64,000 nt of DNA from Aculops lycopersici (taxonomy: Eukaryota; Arthropoda; Arachnida; Trombidiformes; Eriophyidae): assembly GCA_015350385.1 (NCBI GenBank), contig WNKI01000003.1:850592-914591 (forward strand), written 5' to 3'. The notes beneath the pieces were generated by a model. That model saw nothing but the letters and a program-made list of their open reading frames with translations, had not been told where the DNA came from and searched no databases. The position numbers and the translations under genes were made by a program. This document shows, one piece after another, positions 1 to 8,974 of this stretch; positions within the stretch are counted from its first letter, which is position 1, and each line of letters opens with the position of its first letter.

Positions 1-48
1 AGGCGACCGGAATCACAGCCCTACCCTGGCACGAGAAACAACAACTGA

Positions 49-338
49 GCTCACCTTTAGATTCAAAGAGTAACCAAGGATAACTGTGCACAGGTCACAG
101 CAACAGGTGGACTCAGTGACAGCCAGTCATTTGTGCCATAACTTTGAATCCAGTGTTATGCGCTTGGATAAATCTATTTTTTACTCATCTAGTCTACCTT
201 TCGACTAACAATAAGTATGAGTAGTCACCAGAACCGCTGAGCTTGGAATATGTATTTTCCAAGCGATACACGCAATCCATTGGAAATTAGATTCGAGGAT
301 AAAAAATAGGTATTTTGCTCTCGAATAACCAATTTATT
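49..338 (+). repeat. Upstream block shared by the peptidase units, copy 1
   Basis: This stretch is repeated with modest divergence before the other peptidase units, at about 3530-3729 and 4056-4354. Shared landmarks are a block ending CAACAGGTGG (101-110), a 'gaatccagtgttatgcg' block, an AT-rich 'ataaatctattttt' block that may serve as a TATA-type element, and a 'ccattggaaattagattcga' block just before the start codon. Conservation across units suggests that each gene was duplicated with its promoter. Promoter activity is inferred. Confidence 0.6.
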
Positions 339-1544
339 ATGAGGCTTTTGATTGTCCTCAGCTTGGTCATCTGCTTGGACGCAGCAATCGCCCTAGCCGC
401 CGACTCGAACGACAATGATGTCGCCAATTTACCTGAGACTCGTAGGAGATTCCAGTTGCCGGAGTTGCCTGATTTCAACAAATTCAAGCGGATGTATCAC
501 AAATCGTACAATTCGATGACAGAGAACCTAGCGAGGGAGGAGCTCTTCATTGCACGTGAATCGAGAGCAGCAATATCATCAATCAAATACAAGCACAACA
601 AGACGAGCTACTATTTAAGAGTGAATCAAATGAGCGATTGGACAGAGAACGAGATCAATGCTTATATCCCAACTACAAAAGCCTCCGCTGGTGATTCACT
701 TCCTGTTCATATAAATGCCGAACCTGAAACTGCCACTACAACACAAGCGCCTGGAACCAATGAGCATAACAGGGGTCACGATGAAGTATTTGTCGATTTC
801 CGAAGAGACAACTGTTTCTTTCCAGTCAGGGACCAGGGCGAATGTGGCTCCTGCTATGCCTTCGCCCACACGGCTCTGCTCGAGCATCTCTTTTGCAAGG
901 CAACAGGCAAACAAGTGGCTATATCTGAGCAGTATATGATAGACTGCGGCTTCCTCTATCGAGAAGATGTAATGGACGGCTGCGATGGTGGTGACCCCCT
1001 CCATGTCGGCCAATTTGTCTCAAAGTTCGGACTTGAAATGAGAAGTCAGTATCCCTACAACGGAGTGACAAACACGTGTCCGTATGGAGAGAGTGAGGAA
1101 GATACAGATCCAACTCAGATGGGCCACTTCAAAATAAATGCTATACCAATATATTTTAAAGTTGATCGGTTAGAATATACACTAAATTACAAGAAACTAC
1201 CTATGGTTATTGAAATTGCTACGGGAGGCTCGGACTTCAACCAGTATGGCGGAGGGGTGCACGATATGCAAGGATGCAAGGCAACAAGAGGCGACCATTC
1301 AGTGGTTCTCGTTGGCCATGGACGCGAGGATGGCCAAGAGTATTGGTTGATCAGAAACTCGCATGGCATCAATTGGGGAGAGCAGGGATACTACAAGTTG
1401 GCCAAGAGTGCAAACTGTATCTTCCGCAAGGCCATATCCTACGGAGATATCACGTGGGAAGGAATAAAACCAACGCTAAATGAAGAGAACGACCATGGAA
1501 TAGCCGAGAAACTCCACATCCGGTATCTGAAGGAGGGATACTAG
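339..1544 (+). CDS. Papain-family (C1A) cysteine peptidase, cathepsin-like, array gene 1
   Basis: Encodes 401 residues of a secreted preproenzyme that probably digests protein in the gut or a lysosome-like compartment. A signal peptide covers about residues 1-21. An I29-type propeptide follows (about 40-120), then a Thr-rich linker and a mature domain from about 150. Oxyanion Gln166, nucleophile Cys172 (CGSCYAF), His320 (GDHSVVLVGHG) and Asn340 (IRNSHG) are all present, so activity is plausible. The usual Trp after the catalytic Cys is Tyr, and the Trp after the Asn is His. The ATG at 339 is preferred to an in-frame upstream TTG because the paralogues all start at the equivalent MR-LVVLSLVICL position. 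There is no intron. ATTAAA at 1597-1602 may be the polyadenylation signal. The 3' third is copied in inverse orientation at 26934-27275. Confidence 0.88.
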   Translation: MRLLIVLSLVICLDAAIALAADSNDNDVANLPETRRRFQLPELPDFNKFKRMYHKSYNSMTENLAREELFIARESRAAISSIKYKHNKTSYYLRVNQMSDWTENEINAYIPTTKASAGDSLPVHINAEPETATTTQAPGTNEHNRGHDEVFVDFRRDNCFFPVRDQGECGSCYAFAHTALLEHLFCKATGKQVAISEQYMIDCGFLYREDVMDGCDGGDPLHVGQFVSKFGLEMRSQYPYNGVTNTCPYGESEEDTDPTQMGHFKINAIPIYFKVDRLEYTLNYKKLPMVIEIATGGSDFNQYGGGVHDMQGCKATRGDHSVVLVGHGREDGQEYWLIRNSHGINWGEQGYYKLAKSANCIFRKAISYGDITWEGIKPTLNEENDHGIAEKLHIRYLKEGY

Positions 1545-2109
1545 TCGCCAGTGGCTGATCGGTGATTGCTTTCTGACATACTTATCCAAGTGAGATATTA
1601 AAAGCTAGAAGTGAAGTAAAATTTTACTCTCATCCTTATATGATTGTTCTTCGAGATCTTATAATGAAGAACTCATTAAAACAACCGTTGTCTTCCTTCC
1701 TATTATCTTCTTCACTGAGACATCGGAAATGAATGGGTTGTGAATTAGTACGAGATGCCGGTGAAGGCTCGTGCGAGAATGCAAAAAACGGGTGGTAGCT
1801 TAAACAAAATGTAAATTGTTGATAATGTAGTCTGGCTGACCTTTATATTCAAAGAACAATGGGAAATCACTGAATGATACCCCCACAGGTGTGCCTAGCA
1901 ACAACCACTCTTGTACGCTTTGTTTTTATTTTTATAAAATCTATTTTCTGCTAGACAATGAGTAGTCTAGACGAGTCGTCACCAAAGTTTTTGGGCTAGG
2001 GATGAATATTTTCCCAGCTACATAAAGAATGTTTAAGCAGGAATATGATTCAGAAAGAGAGAGAAGGTAAGAAGGAACGGATACTTTTCTCTCGAATAAG
2101 CAATTCAAC
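1545..2109. other. Spacer between peptidase genes 1 and 2
   Basis: No gene is seen. Almost the whole spacer recurs in inverse orientation at about 26364-26933, with small differences such as a duplicated 'ccaagt'. Part of it, about 1757-1807, also resembles the sequence fused to the truncated gene 3 at 3971-4005. A TATAAAAT-like run near 1934 lies at the same relative place as AT-rich blocks before the other units. Confidence 0.6.
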
Positions 2110-3284
2110 ATGAGGTTTTTGGTTGTCCTAAGCTTGGTCATCTGCCTGGGTGCAGTGATCGCCCTAGCCGCCGACTCGAACGACAATGATGGCTCTAAAT
2201 TACCTGAAACTCGCAGGAGATTCCAGTTGCCGAAATTGCCCAGCTACGACGAATTCAAGAAAATGTTCCACAAATCGTACAATTCGATCACCGAGTCACT
2301 AATGAGAAAGAAGCTCTTTATTGCACGCGTACTAAAAGCAATCGTATCATCGGTTAAGTACAAGCACAACAAGTCGAGCTACTATTTGAAAGTGAATCAA
2401 AGGAGCGATTGGACACAAAACGAGATGGATGCCTCTCTCTCAATTTCGGGAGGCTCCCGTAATGATTCACATCCTGTTCACGATCCTGGAACTACCATTA
2501 GTACCCGAGCGTCTAGAACCAAACGGTATGACCCGAGTAATGATGAAGTTTATGTCGATTTGCGAAGAGACAAATGTATGTTTCCCGTAAGAGATCAGGG
2601 CCGCTGCGCTGCCTGCTATGCCTTTACCCACGCAGCTATGCTCGAGCATCTCTTTTGCAAGGCCACGGGCAGACTGATGGCTATATCCGAGCAATACATC
2701 ATAGACTGTGGCCCTCTCCATCATGAAGGAGCATTGCAGGGATGCAAGGGTGGTAAACCGTATTTTGTTGCTGAATTTGTCTCAAAGTATGGCATTGAAA
2801 TGAGAAATCAGTATCCTTACGTTGCAAAGCAAAAAAGTGTCCATATGGAAAGAGCGAGGCAGACATTGATCCAGATGAGATGGGCCTTTTCAAAATCAAT
2901 GCAGCCCCAGTCGAAATAAAACTCGAGCATTTAGCATATGTACTAAATCAGAATAGGATACCTTTAGCCATTGGAATTGGTACGAGAGGCTCAGACTTCG
3001 GCCAGTATGGTGGTGGGGTTCACGATATGCAAGGGTGCAGGGCATCAGTGAGCGACCATTCGGTCCTTGTCATTGGTCATGGGCGCGAGGATGGCGAAGA
3101 GTATTGGCTTATCAGGAACTCCTACGGAGATGATTGGGGAGAGAACGGATACTACAAGTTGGCGAAGGATGCAGACTGTATCTTCGGTACCCCCATAACC
3201 TACGGATACGGCGGACGAGTAGGTATAAATCCATCGTTAAACAAGGAGAACAACCAGACGAAAACTGCCAAAAGGCGAGGTTGA
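2110..3284 (+). pseudogene. Papain-family cysteine peptidase, array gene 2, broken by a 1-base frameshift
   Basis: This is a full-length relative of gene 1 with signal peptide, I29 propeptide and peptidase domain. The reading frame opened by the ATG at 2110 is lost at about 2829/2830, where one A is missing compared with the otherwise matching copy at 25188-26363. Translation would then stop at 2919, before the catalytic His and Asn. The rest of the domain reads on in another frame from about 2880 to 3284 with no further damage. Cys169 is kept in RCAACYAF. One clean lesion suggests either very recent inactivation or a sequencing error in the 'caaaaaag' run. The first 360 and last 450 bases nearly match the inverted copy, while the middle differs. 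Confidence 0.85.
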
Positions 3285-3729
3285 CTCTAGCGGCTGGCCG
3301 ATGAAGCTCATGGCTGATATGTGAGTCTCTATCGATTTAGCATGTGATTCAAAGTTAAGGCAGATTCTTCACCATCCCGCATTGCCGCTACGCGGTGTCT
3401 TCCTTGCTTGATGATTCGGGTCAAATTTACATTGGTAGTCGTGCACGAGGTATAGCGATTCGCTTACCCCCAGACTGGAAGGTGGGCGAAAAATAACTGT
3501 GTACCGGATTCAGCCACAGGTGGGCCAAGTAACAATCACTCTTCAGTGTTGTAACTTTGAATCCAGTGTTATGCGCTCGTATAAATCTATTTTTTGTTCG
3601 TCTAGTCTACTTTTCTGTGAACAATGAATAAACTAGATGAGTCATCACCAAAACCTTTAAGCTTGGAATGTTTATTTTACAAGCGATACACACAATCCAT
3701 TGGAAATTAGATTCGAGAGGAAAAAATTG
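3285..3729. other. Downstream spacer of gene 2 and upstream block of gene 3
   Basis: No gene is seen. The part to about 3607 is repeated in inverse orientation at 24863-25187 inside the inverted-repeat unit and is visibly more diverged there than the flanking coding sequence. The part from about 3530 is a copy of the upstream block found before the other units, with TATAAAT at about 3582. Confidence 0.6.
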
Positions 3730-3975
3730 ATGTTATGCTCTCTTATCGTGAGGCTCTTGATTGTCCTAAGCTTGGTCATCTGCTTGGGTGCAGTGATCGG
3801 CCTAGCCGCCGACTCGAACGACAATGATAGCTCTAAATTACCCGAAACTCGTAGGAGATTCCAGTTGCCGGAACTGCCTGATTCCAACGAATTCATGCGC
3901 ATGTTTTACAAATCGTATAGCTCGATCACAGAGTCACTAATGAGGAAGAAGCTCTTTATTGCGCGACGTCGGTGA
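3730..3975 (+). pseudogene. Truncated cysteine peptidase, array gene 3 (signal peptide and start of propeptide only)
   Basis: Encodes a signal peptide and the first part of an I29 propeptide closely matching genes 1, 2 and 4 up to 'KKLFIAR', then stops after three Arg codons. The ATG used by the other paralogues is GTG here, so the frame opens from an ATG 27 bases upstream. At about 3971 the coding sequence joins DNA resembling the spacer at 1757-1807, with its 'cggtgaag-ctcgtgcga' and 'ggtggtagctt' blocks. The peptidase domain and the 3' part of the gene are therefore deleted, probably by recombination within the array. No peptidase activity is possible. Confidence 0.85.
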
Positions 3976-4354
3976 AGACTCGTGCGAACAGGTGGTAGCT
4001 TGAACAATCGGTCAATCGTTGGTGGGAATCCCTACTTGTAATCTTGCATAAGACACAATGACTGAGCTCACCTTTAGATTCAAAAGTAAACGAAAGATAC
4101 TGTGCACATGGCACAGCAACATGTGGACTCGGTAATAGCTCATAATGAGCTGCTCATTTGTGTCATAACTTTGAATCCAGTTTTATGCACTCGTATGAAT
4201 CTATTTTTTGCTCGTCTAGTCTACCTTTCGACAAACAATAAGTATGAGTAGTCACCAGAACCGCTGAGCTTGGAATGTGTATTTTCCAAGCGATACACGC
4301 AATCCATTGGAAATTAGATTCGAGAAGAAAGAATTGATATTATGCTCTCTTATC
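3976..4354. other. Spacer and upstream block before gene 4
   Basis: No gene is seen. From about 4056 the sequence is a close repeat of 49-338 upstream of gene 1, including the 'gaatccag-ttatgc', 'aatctattttttgctcgtctagtctac' type blocks and the block adjoining the start codon. It probably carries the promoter of gene 4. Confidence 0.55.
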
Positions 4355-5593
4355 ATGAGGCCCTTGATTGTCCTAAGCTTGGTCATCTGCCTGGGTGCAG
4401 CAATCGCTCTAGCCGCCGACTCGAACGACAAGGATGGCTCTGAATTACCTGACACTCGTAGGAGATTCCAGTTGCCGAAATCTCTCGACTTCAATCAATT
4501 TAAGCGGATGTTCCACAAATCGTACAGTTCGATCGTGGAGTCGCTTGTAAGAAAGAAGCTCTTTATTGCGCGACTAATTCGATCAATCATATCATCAATT
4601 AAATACAAACACAACAAGTCGAGCTACTATTTAAAAGTAAATGAGATGAGCGATTGGACAAAGAACGAGATCGACGCTTCCTCCTCAATTTCGAGGGCCT
4701 CCGAAGATGATGATTCTTACCCCAATCAGGTAAATGACGAACCTGAAATTACCACGACAACCCAAGCGCCCAGAACTAGTGAGCATAACATGGGTCCCGA
4801 TGAAGTTTTTGTCGATTTCCGGAGAGATAACTGCATGCTTCCAGTCAGACGTCAGGGCAAATGTGGTGCCTGCTATGCCTTTGCCCACACGGCTCTGCTC
4901 GAGCATCTATTTTGCAAGGCAACAGGTAAACAAGTGGCCATATCTGAGCAGTATGTTATAGACTGTGGCCACATCTTTCGCGAAGATGTACTGTTGGGCT
5001 GCAATGGTGGTGATATCCTCCGTGTCGGCCAATTTTTCTCAAAGTATGGCATTGAAAAGCGAGATGAGTATCCCTACGTGGCACGGCAAAATAAGTGTCC
5101 CTATGGAGATAGTAAAGAAGATACCAATTCAACTCAGATGGGCCACTTCCGAATCAATGCATCCCCGATTATCCTCAAGATTCGAGTTAAACGAATAGAA
5201 TATACACTAAATCACAGGAATACACCTGTAGTTATTCATATTGGTACAAGGGGCTCTGACTTCCGAGAGTATGGCGGAGGGGTTCACGACATGCAAGGAT
5301 TTAAGGACGAAGGAGGCGACCATGCTGTCCTTCTCATCGGTCATGGGCGCGAGGATGGCCGAGAGTATTGGCTGATCAGAAACTCCCATGGAATCCATTG
5401 GGGAGAGCAAGGATACTACAAGTTGGCAAAGAGTGCAAAATGCATCTTCCACTTTGGCACATTCTACGGAGAAGCGACATGGGAGGGTATAAAACCTACT
5501 CTAAATCAGGAGAACGACCATAGAATCGCCGAGAGGCTCCAGAATCTGAAGGATGGACTTGAGCGGCCTGCCGATGAAGCTAGTGGCCGATAG
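4355..5593 (+). CDS. Papain-family (C1A) cysteine peptidase, cathepsin-like, array gene 4
   Basis: Encodes 412 residues with the same plan as gene 1: signal peptide, I29 propeptide, a Thr-rich acidic linker and a C1A peptidase domain. Cys173 (KCGACYAF), His323 (GDHAVLLIGHG) and Asn343 (IRNSHG) form the expected catalytic set, and Gln167 supplies the oxyanion hole. The first Gly-Ser of the usual CGSCW motif is Gly-Ala and the Trp is Tyr. The ATG at 4355 is chosen because it matches the start of the paralogues; the open frame upstream lacks an ATG. The stop is followed at once by GTGAGT, and an acceptor ends at 5688, so an intron in the 3' UTR is likely. A secreted digestive role is inferred from the family. 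Confidence 0.87.
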   Translation: MRPLIVLSLVICLGAAIALAADSNDKDGSELPDTRRRFQLPKSLDFNQFKRMFHKSYSSIVESLVRKKLFIARLIRSIISSIKYKHNKSSYYLKVNEMSDWTKNEIDASSSISRASEDDDSYPNQVNDEPEITTTTQAPRTSEHNMGPDEVFVDFRRDNCMLPVRRQGKCGACYAFAHTALLEHLFCKATGKQVAISEQYVIDCGHIFREDVLLGCNGGDILRVGQFFSKYGIEKRDEYPYVARQNKCPYGDSKEDTNSTQMGHFRINASPIILKIRVKRIEYTLNHRNTPVVIHIGTRGSDFREYGGGVHDMQGFKDEGGDHAVLLIGHGREDGREYWLIRNSHGIHWGEQGYYKLAKSAKCIFHFGTFYGEATWEGIKPTLNQENDHRIAERLQNLKDGLERPADEASGR

Positions 5594-5688
5594 GTGAGTC
5601 TCTTTCGATTTACCATGTGATTCCAAATTAAAAAACATATTTTCCCCCTCTTTTCTCACCAATACGCACTAAATTTCTTTCTTTTCAG
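5594..5688 (+). other. Probable 3' UTR intron of peptidase gene 4
   Basis: GTGAGTCTCT follows the TAG stop directly, and a pyrimidine-rich run ends in 'tttctttcttttcag' at 5688. Both ends fit spliceosomal consensus. The donor is also present after gene 2, near 3320, in the same sequence context. Confidence 0.5.
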
Positions 5689-7096
5689 TGTGCAGATTCG
5701 GACCGATTTAAATACAGTAGTCTGCCAACAGCAAGGCTAAAGTTTACTACAAGCGACCAATCAGATTTCCGGTCATCTCCGTGAACCTGAACTTCTATTA
5801 ACCGGAAGTTGGCGAGTGGAGATCACTGAAGTCGGGTCTTAAATCATTAAGATCGCCGATTGATTTTCGTCGCTAATCGTGATCATCTTTCTCTCGCAAC
5901 GGAAAGAGAAAACGAGAACAATAAAAGCAGCAGTGGTAATGTTTTGCTCGCATGCCATTTGTTAGTTGGTCTAAATATTGAGATTACAAATCGGCAAAAT
6001 CAATTTGCAAAACCAAATCGTCTCACTCAATTTATTGTTGTTGACCAGCAGAAATTGATTTTCTATCCATTCCTCTTCTCTCTCAAGCAAAACAGAATGA
6101 TAATACACGAGGACCACAAGCCACCTGCTGCTTCCTCGCCAGTGTTTGACTGGTTTTTATTGGAGCAGAAAACACAAGAGGACAACGGCGGTAGTAATGA
6201 AGCTAATCTCAAGCAAAAGCACTTCACACTTTCCACCAACATCCAGTTGCTTGCAATAAACTCGATTCTCCTCTTTGATACGAGAGAGGGAAAGAGGAGA
6301 AAGTTTCGCTCACAATCTGGAAGGGAAAACAGAAGCAACTTTGGAGTAAAACGGTAAAAGTTTTCCTCCTTTCCATCATGCAACAATTGAAATATACCAG
6401 TTGTTAAACTAAAAATTTGTAGGATGCGCCAGCAGGTAAGCGGATCGGCCATAAGCTCGCTGGCCGATGCTCCGAGATTTGGAGCATTGTGGGCAATTTT
6501 CACGCCGAGAGCCACAAGTTGGCGCCAATTGTGGTCAGTCTGATTGGCAACGACGGAGGCTAACTAACTAACACCAACTAACCTGATATTTGTTGGCGCT
6601 CTAGACATTTAACTTTAAACTTTAGAGTGCAACCGGAGAGCAGCAGCAGCAATCATAATGGCCAATGGATAATAAATTTTTTGCAGTTGTAGTTGCAGTT
6701 GCAGTTGCCATTGGGATTGTTGTGGTCGTGGTTGTGGTTATGACTTCTACTTTGGATTTGGTCTTCTTTGCTCTGATTGTTGTAAGTAGCAGGCAGTTTT
6801 GGCTGTTAAACGAAGCCGACGTCGTCGTCGCAACGCTGCAAATTGGCCGCAACAGCCACTTGTTGATGTTGTTGTTGTTGTTGTTGTTTTCGAGACAACC
6901 ACTTGTTTGAGTAGTTTACCAACAACTCAAAGCCATATATAATAAATGCGCTCGCGGTTGCCAAGTTTGCGGCAAACGCGATAGTTGTAATCGAGTCGCT
7001 CGCGATTATTATTACTATTATTATTGCTATTACTATTATATTGGAGCCGGTCAGTTTTGGTTGAGTTGAGTCAAGTTGAAGTTGAATCGCAAGGAA

Positions 7097-7129
<33 letters not shown>

Positions 7130-8917
7130 GACGAGTAGGCCGATGAACAAATCGTTTAGCGCACGAATCAAATGGACAACGGCAAGTCTGCGCACGGCAG
7201 CCAGGCGACCGCCAAGTTCACCAGGCAATGCTCCTTTTTCTCTCGAACTCAAACCAAAGAGCCCTCTCTGGGAAGCTTCGATGCCATCGACGGCTGGTCG
7301 TGCACTTTGGATCCGCGGCTCTCTCTCGCTCGAAATGGGATCAGAACAACAGGTCGTCGAAGTTTGGCTTGGCCGCTTGCTTGCTCGCTCACAGGTAAGT
7401 TTGCTGATTAACAGCTCGCACTAAACCCGAGGCAAGGCGAGCTAACAGGTGGTGGTGGTTACCTGTGCCGTTGTATTGGCAAAACAAAACCGATGACTTT
7501 CCGTGTGCTCGCCGATTCTTTTTGGCCGACTGGCCCGCTGGCTGGTGCATCATGACTCTTCCTTTGCATCATTTCAGGTGAGAGCGCATCGCAGATAGCA
7601 CACAGGACATCAGTCGAGAAGGATAGAGATAAAAGTCGTGACTTAGAACGAGCCGAGAAATTAGTGGAAAAATAAACTTTACATTCATTCACGACCGACA
7701 ATAGCAATGGGGATAGCAGCAGCAGCAGCAGCAGCAGCGGCAACCAGTACAAAAGTATCAGGCGACTCGCCAAAGTTTTCGTGTATTTGCCAGCCTTCAT
7801 CTCTCGAGCTAAAACTCTCTAGCTTTCAATGTTTTCGTCAGCATCCTCGTAGACTTTACACTACATTACTTTTTCTGAGCATCTTTAGCTGGAGCTCAGA
7901 AAAATACCTGAAGTCGTCGTAAACTAAAGCTACAAAACAACTGGTGTCTAGCGAGCGAGCGAGTGAGTGATTGAATGTGGAAGTCAACTTAGACTTTACC
8001 TTTTGCCGAGAGATTCGTTAGTTTGTACTTGTGCCTCTGGTTTAGCTTCTGCTTCTGCTGATGAGGCGTAAGCATCGCACAAAGTTTATGTCGTCGTCGT
8101 CGTCGTCGTCGTGGTTCTCCTCCTTCCATTTCCACCTGAGCAGAGATTCAAATTGAAAACTGAACAGAGGGCGGCGGCGCCAGCCAAGCAAATGGGCGGA
8201 TGCGGCGAAATAATACCAGCCGCTGCGGCAAGAAATTGCCATTGCTATTGCCGTTGTGTTTCTCCCTTAAAGATTGTTATTATTATTATTATTAAAGTTG
8301 CGGCAAAAGTGACGCAACAGCAACAACAGTAACAATAAACTCGACGAGATGGACGTACACTTTGAGACACGCTGAACAATGCGTCGGCGCAAGAGAGATG
8401 GACACCAACCTGTTAGTTGCTGCCGCTGCCTGTGGCCGGTTTACCTGGGCACCTGTGCAATGAGGAGAGAAAGAAGAAGTCGTGCGACCGATCAACTTGT
8501 CTCTTCAGTCTCTTGTGGTGCAATATGTCCGAGTTAATTCAACTCTGACCAGTTGGTTGGTCGGTTGGTTATCAAGTCGAAGTTGAAATGGATCCCCGAG
8601 CAGCAAAGTGGGCGGAATTTTCAGCGCGGCTAAAAATTCGTGAAAATTTTGTCTCCAGAAATCAACTAGAGGGCTTTCTATTCTCCGACTAACTCCAAAA
8701 TTTTTACTTTGTCGCCCAGTGCACCTTCCAACTTTTTCCCTTTCAAATTTTCAATCATCATCATCATCATCATCATCATGACGAGCCGAAAATTTGCCAG
8801 CCGACCAAATGGAGCGAGAGAAGTGTGGAGGGAAAATAACACTAAAGTGGACAAAGAATAGCAACAAAAAGAGAGATGAGAAAGTGAATCCACTCAAATG
8901 ACGGATAATGGACTTAC
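5689..8917. other. Non-coding, repeat-rich region
   Basis: I see no gene I can name here. Simple repeats include GGCAAC units at 7097-7132, GCA units near 7717-7740, GTC/CGT units near 8090-8111, TTA units near 8277 and ATC units near 8754-8779. Two sites have a pyrimidine-rich run, AG and a splice donor directly adjoining (about 7371-7395 and 7555-7582, plus strand). If the CLCA gene continues leftwards on the minus strand, its later exons should lie here or beyond the left edge, but no exon with its HEWAH motif could be found. Confidence 0.5.
7097..7132. repeat. GGCAAC simple repeat
   Basis: Six units of GGCAAC/GGCGAC lie in tandem. There is no sign that they are coding. Confidence 0.8.
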
Positions 8918-8974
8918 CTTGTCTGGCGCACTCGTCGTGCTGCACCGCAAATGGCGTCTCCTTGTAGACGGGAT
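8918..8974 (-). CDS. CLCA-like gene, exon 2 (57-base microexon)
   Basis: On the minus strand 57 bases lie between an acceptor ('ttatccactccag') and a donor (GTAAGTCC). They begin with two bases that complete a codon with the last base of the exon ending at 12545, giving D-PVYKETPFAVQHDECARQ. This continues the CLCA N-terminal domain, whose vertebrate members have an acidic or small residue, then E-P-Y-T, Q, and a conserved C followed by G at this point. The match in phase and sequence supports joining across a 3.57-kb intron. The next exon is not found. A different parent, the gene at 13988-15509, is also compatible in phase but fits the sequence less well. Confidence 0.6.

Noticed and set aside
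6420..6560. A minus-strand frame reading like a protein (ALGVKIAHNAPNLGASASEL)
   Set aside because: No splice sites fit it, no family is recognised, and stops lie close on the upstream side. A chance frame is more likely.
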